Source: Streptomyces sp. NWU339
GTDB taxonomy: Bacteria; Actinomycetota; Actinomycetes; Streptomycetales; Streptomycetaceae
NCBI RefSeq assembly: GCF_003143855.1
Contig: NZ_QFRK01000010.1
Coordinates: forward strand, 140,208-204,207
DNA: 64,000 nt
Reading direction: 5' to 3'
Part shown: in pieces, positions 59,289 to 64,000 of the stretch
Layout of the letters: the number at the start of each line of letters is the position of its first letter
Numbering within the stretch: position 1 is the stretch's first letter
The notes under the pieces: model-generated
The model's database searches: none
Seen by the model: only the letters and a program-made list of their open reading frames with translations
Told to the model about the DNA's origin: nothing
Translations under genes and position numbers: made by a program

Positions 59289-61031
59289 TCACGGCCGGGG
59301 CACGTTGCGCAGGTTGGAGCGCGCCATCTGGAGCATCCGGCCGACCCCTCCGTCCAGCACCATCTTCGACGCGGACAGCGCGAAGCCGGTCACCATCTCG
59401 GCGCTGATCTTCGGTGGGATGGACAGCGCGTTGGGATCGGTGACGACGTCGACGAGGGCCGGACCCTTGTGCTTGAACGCCGACTTGAGGGCTCCGGCGA
59501 GGTCCTTCGGCTTCTCCACCCGCACCCCGTGCGCGCCGCAGGCACGGGCGACGGCGGCGAAGTCGGGATTCTTCATGGCGGTTCCGTGCGAGGGCAGCCC
59601 GGCGACCAGCATCTCCAACTCGACCATGCTGAGCGAGGAGTTGTTGAAGAGGACGACCTTCACCGGCAGGTCGTACTGGACGAGGGTGAGGAAGTCACCC
59701 ATGAGCATGGTGAATCCGCCGTCCCCGGACATCGACACGACCTGTCGGCCCCGGTCGACGAACTGCGCCCCGATCGCCATCGGCAGCGCGTTCGCCATCG
59801 AGCCGTGGGAGAAGGAACCGATGACCCGGCGGCGGCCGTTGGGCGAGACGTAGCGGGCCGCCCAGACGTTGCACATCCCGGTGTCCACGGTGAACACCGC
59901 GTCGTCTTCGGCGAGTTCGTCCAGCACGGAGGCCACGTACTCGGGGTGGATCGGCACGTGCTTCTCGACATTCTGCGTGTACGCCTTCACCACCCCCTCC
60001 AGCGCGTCCGCGTGCTTCTTCAGCATCCGGTCGAGGAACCTGCGGTCGTCCTTGGCCTTGACCCTCGGGGTCAGGCAGCGCAGCGTCTCCCGCACGTCGC
60101 CCCACACCGCGAGGTCAAGTTTCGAGCGGCGGCCGAGGTTCTCGGGCCGCACATCGACCTGGACGATCTTCACGTCGTCGGGGAGGAAGGCGTTGTACGG
60201 GAAGTCGGTGCCGAGCAGGATCAGCAGGTCGCACTCGTGGGTGGCCTCGTAGGCGGCGCCGTATCCGAGCAGCCCGCTCATGCCGACGTCGTACGGATTG
60301 TCGTACTGGATCCACTCCTTGCCGCGCAGGGCGTGCCCGACCGGGGACTTGATCTTCTGGGCGAACTCCATGACCTCGGCGTGCGCGCCCTGTGTGCCGG
60401 CGCCGCAGAAGAGGGTGACCTTCCCGGCCGCGTCGATCATGTCGACGAGCCGGTCGATCTCGGCGTCGCCGGGCCGGACCGTGGGCCGGGAGGTGACCAG
60501 GGCGGTCTCGGCGGCCTTCTCCGGGGCGGCGTGGTCGGCGATGTCACCGGGCAGGGTGACGACGCTGACTCCGGAGCGGCCCACCGCGTTCTGGATGGCG
60601 GTGTGCAGCAGCCGGGGCATCTGCTGGGGGCTGGAGATCATCTCGCTGTAGTGGCTGCACTCGCGGAACAACTGGTCGGGATGGGTCTCCTGGAAGTAGC
60701 CGAGGCCGATCTCGCTGGACGGGATGTGCGAGGCGAGGGCGAGGACCGGGGCCATGGACCGGTGGGCGTCGTACAGCCCGTTGATGAGGTGGAGGTTGCC
60801 GGGCCCGCAGGAGCCGGCGCAGGCGGTGAGCCGGCCGGTGATCTGGGCCTCGGCACCGGCGGCGAAGGCCGCGGTCTCCTCGTGCCGGACGTGGACCCAG
60901 TCGATGGCGGAGTTGCGGCGCACGGCGTCGACCACCGGGTTGAGGCTGTCGCCGACGACGCCGTAGAGGCGCTTGACTCCCGCGCGGGTCAGGATGTCGA
61001 CGAACTGTTCCGCGACGTTCTGTTTGGCCAT
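59289..61031 (-). CDS. poxB: Pyruvate dehydrogenase (quinone)/pyruvate oxidase
   Basis: 580-aa thiamine diphosphate flavoenzyme that decarboxylates pyruvate to acetate and passes electrons to quinone. RLYGVVGDSLNPVVDAVRRN and HVRHEETAAFAAGAEAQITG (catalytic Glu) are at the N-terminus. GLGYFQETHPDQLFRECSHY is typical of PoxB. SMSGDGGFTMLMGDFLTLVQ and VVLFNNSSLSMVELEM bind ThDP. The C-terminus matches a membrane-interacting PoxB tail only loosely, so a soluble oxidase is possible. It is convergent with the HTH gene across 7 bases. Confidence 0.9.
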   Translation of the reverse strand: MAKQNVAEQFVDILTRAGVKRLYGVVGDSLNPVVDAVRRNSAIDWVHVRHEETAAFAAGAEAQITGRLTACAGSCGPGNLHLINGLYDAHRSMAPVLALASHIPSSEIGLGYFQETHPDQLFRECSHYSEMISSPQQMPRLLHTAIQNAVGRSGVSVVTLPGDIADHAAPEKAAETALVTSRPTVRPGDAEIDRLVDMIDAAGKVTLFCGAGTQGAHAEVMEFAQKIKSPVGHALRGKEWIQYDNPYDVGMSGLLGYGAAYEATHECDLLILLGTDFPYNAFLPDDVKIVQVDVRPENLGRRSKLDLAVWGDVRETLRCLTPRVKAKDDRRFLDRMLKKHADALEGVVKAYTQNVEKHVPIHPEYVASVLDELAEDDAVFTVDTGMCNVWAARYVSPNGRRRVIGSFSHGSMANALPMAIGAQFVDRGRQVVSMSGDGGFTMLMGDFLTLVQYDLPVKVVLFNNSSLSMVELEMLVAGLPSHGTAMKNPDFAAVARACGAHGVRVEKPKDLAGALKSAFKHKGPALVDVVTDPNALSIPPKISAEMVTGFALSASKMVLDGGVGRMLQMARSNLRNVPRP

Positions 61032-61124
61032 GGCTCTCGGGTGCCCCTTCGGTGTCCGTGAATCCCTCGGGCTTGTGGGCTTCCGGGTCTCCCTCCGGGT
61101 TCCATGAATTCACACCCGTCGCGC

Positions 61125-62336
61125 TCACGCCTCCCAGACGGCGACGGCCGTACGGTCGTCCGCGTACCCCTTGACCCGTACCTGGGTGTCGGCGAGGAAC
61201 GCGGCGAGGCCCGGCGGTTCGGGTCGGGACCACCGCTCGGCCAGGTGGGACCGGAGTTCTCGCTCGCCGCGCAGCGGATCGGCGAGGCCCGCACTGCACA
61301 GCAGGAGGGTGTCACCCTCACGGGCTACGGAGGTACGGAAGCGGAAGGGTTCGCGCGGAGGGCCGGGGGCGGGCTCGTACGGGCTCGGGGGCGTCGGGAT
61401 GCCGAGGTCCATGGTGAGCCGGTCGCCCTCGGGGGTCTCGGAGGGCGGTGAGCCGAAGCCCATCACGGCCCCTCCCCTGGCCTCGGCGGCCTCCGGTTCG
61501 ATGTCCTGCCACGCGCCGTCCCGCAGCCGGAACAGGCCGCCGGCGCCGACGCCGAAGAACACCCGGGTACGGCATTCGGGGTCGGCGGGCAGCAGGAGGC
61601 AGCGCAGGGTGGCCCCGTACGCCTCGGGTGCGAGGCCCTGCTCGGCGGCGCCCGCGCGGAGCCTGCCGAGGGTGCGGTCGGTGAGGCGGTGCAGTCCGGA
61701 CTTGAGTTCACCGCGCCGGGCGGCCCTGATGTCCTCGGCGAGACGGGAATGGCTGAGGCCCACCGCCTTGCCCATCCACCGGCAGGCCTCGGCGGCCGCG
61801 CGGTGTGCGCCGGGGGCGGCCCGTACGCCGGTCGCGACCGCCACCAGCACCAGCGCCCGGTCCCCGCTGCCGAACCGGGCGGTCAGCAGGGCGTCCCGCC
61901 GCGGTTCGCCCCGGTGGCGCGCGGAATCGCCCCGTACGGACGCGGCCCGCAGGGTGCAGGCCCCGTACCGGGCGCCGTCCAGCACGGTGTCCGGGACCAG
62001 GTCGTCCAGTTCGTGGGGGTCGGCGGCGGGCAGCGCGGTGGGTTCGGCGTCGTAGGTGGGCAGCCGGGAGCCCACATGACCGCGCGGCACCGGCGGCGCT
62101 CCGGCGGGGCGGACGGGGCGCTGTGCACGGGGGTCGGCGGGGACATCGGCGAGGGTGGGCGTGGCCTCGGCGGCGGGCGCGGTCGGCCGCTCGTTCACCG
62201 TGCCGGCCGCGGAGTCGAAGCGGTCGTCGAGGGAGTCGGCCGCGGCCGCGGAGCCCGTGTCATCACCGGCGTCGTCGTACAACTGCCCCCACCAGTCGTC
62301 CTCGTGACCGGCGGACCCGCCCCCCTGCTCGCTCAT
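61125..62336 (-). CDS. PP2C-like serine/threonine phosphatase
   Basis: 403 aa from ATG 62336. The first 120 residues are an acidic, Pro/Ala-rich region (EDDWWGQLYDDAGDDTGSAA). The PP2C-like domain then starts with YGACTLRAASVRGDSARHRG, an altered form of the RxxNxD metal motif, and continues with ALVLVAVATGVRAAPGAH, GDTLLLCSAGLADPLRGE and VKGYADDRTAVAVWEA. Several usual Asp metal ligands are replaced (VAVATG for V-D-G-M-GG-like), so catalysis may be weak or lost. It could be a pseudophosphatase. It lies 93 bases upstream of poxB on the same strand. Confidence 0.75.
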   Translation of the reverse strand: MSEQGGGSAGHEDDWWGQLYDDAGDDTGSAAAADSLDDRFDSAAGTVNERPTAPAAEATPTLADVPADPRAQRPVRPAGAPPVPRGHVGSRLPTYDAEPTALPAADPHELDDLVPDTVLDGARYGACTLRAASVRGDSARHRGEPRRDALLTARFGSGDRALVLVAVATGVRAAPGAHRAAAEACRWMGKAVGLSHSRLAEDIRAARRGELKSGLHRLTDRTLGRLRAGAAEQGLAPEAYGATLRCLLLPADPECRTRVFFGVGAGGLFRLRDGAWQDIEPEAAEARGGAVMGFGSPPSETPEGDRLTMDLGIPTPPSPYEPAPGPPREPFRFRTSVAREGDTLLLCSAGLADPLRGERELRSHLAERWSRPEPPGLAAFLADTQVRVKGYADDRTAVAVWEA

Positions 62337-62514
62337 ACCCTCAATTCTCCACCGCGAGGGTCCGATGGAAACGGGGCATCAGGAAATCCGTCCCCGGTGG
62401 CGGGCGGCGACGGTGCGCCACCCGCCACCCGGAACGTCCGTTCGACAGGAGTGGCCGGTGCGGGTCCGGCGCACCTGGTCTGCGCCTTTCGTCGCCCTCC
62501 GGCACCCTGGACGG

Positions 62515-62997
62515 ATGGGAGCGTGGGACCTCCTGCTGACCGGACTGGTGATCCTGTTCGGCCTGTGCGGAGTACTGCTGCCCGGGGTGCCGGGGTCGTG
62601 GCTGGTGTGGGCCGGGACCCTCTGGTGGGCCCTGAAGGACCCGCGGCCCGTGGCGTGGTGGGTGCTCGTCGGGGCGACCGTCGCCCTGCTCCTCTCCCAG
62701 GTGGTCCACTGGACGCTGTCGCCCCGCCGACTACGGGCCGACGGGATCGAAGGGCGGGTTCTGGCGTACGCCGGCGCGGGGTCGTTCCTCGGCTTCGTCC
62801 TGGTGCCCGTGCTGGGCGCCGTCCCGGGCTTCGTAACCGGGATCTACGCCGGCGAGCGGATCCGCCTGGGCCGCCACGGCGAAGCGGTCGCGGCGACGCG
62901 TACGGCGATGCGCGCGGGCGGCTGGAGCCTGCTGACCGAACTGTTCACCTGCCAGCTGATCACGGCGGCGTGGCTCGGCGCGGTGGTCTGGGGCTGA
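62515..62997 (+). CDS. DUF456 membrane protein
   Basis: 160-aa protein from ATG 62515 with four hydrophobic helices: WDLLLTGLVILFGLCGVLLP, WLVWAGTLWWALKDPRPVAW, WVLVGATVALLLSQVVHWTL and AGAGSFLGFVLVPVLGAVPG. The glycine-rich GVLLPGVPGSWLVWAG is the DUF456 signature, and GFVTGIYAGERIRLGRHGEA is the typical loop. Membrane protein of unknown function. It is divergent from the phosphatase gene and convergent with ogt. Confidence 0.88.
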   Translation: MGAWDLLLTGLVILFGLCGVLLPGVPGSWLVWAGTLWWALKDPRPVAWWVLVGATVALLLSQVVHWTLSPRRLRADGIEGRVLAYAGAGSFLGFVLVPVLGAVPGFVTGIYAGERIRLGRHGEAVAATRTAMRAGGWSLLTELFTCQLITAAWLGAVVWG

Positions 62998-63023
62998 GAA
63001 CCCCGGGCGAAACGGGCGCCCGG

Positions 63024-63587
63024 CTACGGGCGAAGCACCCCTTCGTGGGTGAGCAGCCGCACCTTGCGGTCCAGGCCGCCCGCGTATCCGGTCAGCGACC
63101 CGTCGGCGCCGATCACCCGGTGGCAGGGGCGCACGATCAGCAACGGGTTGGCGCCGATCGCGCCGCCGACGGCCCGTACGGCGGCCCGGGAGGCACCGAT
63201 CCGGGCGGCGATCTCGCCGTACGACACGGTCGCCCCGTAGGGGACGTCGTCGAGTGCGGCCCAGACCTTCTCCCGGAAGGGGGTGCCGGCGGTGTGCAGG
63301 GGCAGCCGGAAATCCCTCAGCTCACCGGCGAAGTAAGCGGCGAGTTGTTCCTCCGCCGCGCGGAACGGTCCCGGGTCCTGCCGCCCGCCCGCCGGCACAC
63401 CGCGACCGCCCTTCTGACCGGGCACCGAGAGCGAGGTCAGCTCCCCGTCCGGCCCGGCGGTGAGGAGCAATGGCCCGAGCGGGCTCGGCACGCTCGTCCA
63501 GTACGGGTGCGGGGTGCTCGACGTCGTGGTCGTCACCTTCGTCGTGTTCGTCGCGTTCGTCGTGTTCGTCGTGTTCGTCGTGGTCAT
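63024..63587 (-). CDS. ogt: Methylated-DNA-protein-cysteine methyltransferase
   Basis: 187-aa DNA repair protein that moves an alkyl group from O6-alkylguanine to its own Cys. The active site IVRPCHRVIGADGSLTGYAG is intact, and VPYGATVSYGEIAARIGASR with AVRAVGGAIGANPLLIV forms the DNA-binding helix-turn-helix. The N-terminus is a run of Asn/Thr (MTTTNTTNTTNATNTTKVTT) encoded by tandem 9-bp units. ATG 63587 overlaps the alkA-like stop by four bases (ATGA), so the two genes are coupled. Confidence 0.93.
   Translation of the reverse strand: MTTTNTTNTTNATNTTKVTTTTSSTPHPYWTSVPSPLGPLLLTAGPDGELTSLSVPGQKGGRGVPAGGRQDPGPFRAAEEQLAAYFAGELRDFRLPLHTAGTPFREKVWAALDDVPYGATVSYGEIAARIGASRAAVRAVGGAIGANPLLIVRPCHRVIGADGSLTGYAGGLDRKVRLLTHEGVLRP
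63538..63584. repeat. Tandem 9-bp repeats coding the Asn/Thr tail of Ogt
   Basis: About five copies of a GTCGTGTTC-like unit (minus strand: AAC ACG AC...), one with GCG in place of GTG. It encodes an Asn-Thr-Thr repeat at the very start of Ogt. Such repeats change length easily by slippage; a change of one unit keeps the frame. Confidence 0.7.
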
Positions 63588-64000
63588 CGGTACTCCAACT
63601 CCCCTGCCGCGCGCAGGTGGTTCAGTGCGTATGAGCGCCAGGGGCGCCAGCTGTCGGGCAGATCCGGACCGGGCGGGGCCACGTCCGGGTCGCCGAGGGC
63701 ACGGGTGCGGATCTCGGCGATGGTACGGGCGTCCAGGCCGGGAACGGCGCGCAGGGCGTCCGCTGCGTCGTCCCGGTCGGCGCCGGGGTCGAGGCGTACG
63801 GTGCCGTCCGCGAGGGCGGCGGTGAGCGCGCCCAGGGTGCCACCGGGTTCGGCCTCGGCGAGGACGGCCGGTTCGGGGAAGAGGTGGGTGAGGCTCCCGT
63901 AGGGGGCGTCGAGCCTCTTGCCGTACCGTTGGACCAGCCGCGCGGCCTCCTCGCGGCCCACCAGGGCCCGTACCGCGGGTTCCTCCGGGTCGGCGGTGCC
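63584..64000 (-). CDS. DNA-3-methyladenine glycosylase 2 (AlkA type), C-terminal part
   Basis: Base-excision repair glycosylase; only the last 138 codons or so are visible. The frame runs off the right end. EEAARLVQRYGKRLDAPYGS, LTHLFPEPAVLAEAEPGGT and the helix-hairpin-helix region RAVPGLDARTIAEIRTRALG, then PDVAPPGPDLPDSWRPWRSY and ALNHLRAAGELEYR, match the C-terminal half of AlkA or Ada-AlkA fusions. The Asp near DVAPPGPDL is the probable catalytic residue. It is followed by ogt with a four-base overlap: an alkylation-repair operon. Confidence 0.85.
   Translation of the reverse strand, partial: GTADPEEPAVRALVGREEAARLVQRYGKRLDAPYGSLTHLFPEPAVLAEAEPGGTLGALTAALADGTVRLDPGADRDDAADALRAVPGLDARTIAEIRTRALGDPDVAPPGPDLPDSWRPWRSYALNHLRAAGELEYR

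Noticed and set aside
1..64000. CRISPR arrays, insertion sequences, integrases and att sites
   Set aside because: No regularly spaced repeats, transposase or recombinase genes were seen on either strand.

Overview
The window is very GC-rich, with tightly packed genes, GTG as well as ATG starts, Tat and Sec signal peptides, LAL-, PucR-, IclR- and GntR-type regulators and a DmdR/IdeR-type iron box. This fits a Streptomyces chromosome, in a metabolic and accessory part of it. No rRNA, CRISPR array, insertion sequence or prophage was seen. The one tRNA-like structure is atypical and is reported as a candidate ncRNA. All calls come from reading the sequence; no database search was run.

Layout. 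1-733: 3' part of a DUF574-type SAM methyltransferase. 0.8-8.8 kb: a polyhydroxybutyrate/3-hydroxybutyrate module with a GAF/PucR-type regulator, MHS transporter, 3-hydroxybutyrate dehydrogenase, secreted PHB depolymerase and both subunits of a 3-oxoacid CoA-transferase. 9.1-12.3 kb: two divergent NIS (IucA/IucC) siderophore synthetases. 12.4-14.5 kb: a secreted, membrane-anchored von Willebrand A protein and its overlapping partner. 14.6-22.3 kb: HxlR regulator, alanine-type aminotransferase, AAHS transporter with IclR regulator, a hypothetical gene, a hot-dog thioesterase, a GH25 lysozyme and a Tat-exported amidase.

22.3-26.4 kb: the purine ring-opening operon uraD-uraH-uricase-guanine/8-oxoguanine deaminase, with an HTH gene and a thiamine-binding-like gene upstream. 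26.7-28.7 kb: an orphan cytochrome oxidase subunit I with a small membrane protein. 29.2-33.6 kb: the glyoxylate branch (hyi, tartronate semialdehyde reductase, gcl). 33.8-37.6 kb: a degenerating zone with a frameshifted zinc-ribbon gene, a decayed 2Fe-2S ferredoxin-domain relic, small enzymes, and a candidate ncRNA with its own promoter and terminator. 37.7-44.7 kb: acyl-CoA synthetase, a large LAL regulator, a trypsin-like protease and small genes.

44.7-52.1 kb: xanthine dehydrogenase genes (XdhC-type factor, Mo, 2Fe-2S and FAD subunits) divergent from a PucR regulator. 52.3-64 kb: TPR protein, GntR regulator, FhuF-like ferric reductase under an iron box, DUF2637 protein, anti-sigma-like ATPase, a membrane-anchored HTH protein opposite a secreted protein, pyruvate oxidase, PP2C-like phosphatase, DUF456 protein, and an Ogt/AlkA alkylation-repair pair cut by the window end.

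Together the purine genes take guanine/xanthine through urate, hydroxyisourate and OHCU to allantoin, and then glyoxylate to tartronate semialdehyde and glycerate. Allantoinase and allantoicase are not in the window. The gcl and hyi promoters carry the same twin 15-bp operator, so the branches look co-regulated. The PHB module would let the cell digest external polyhydroxybutyrate to acetyl-CoA.
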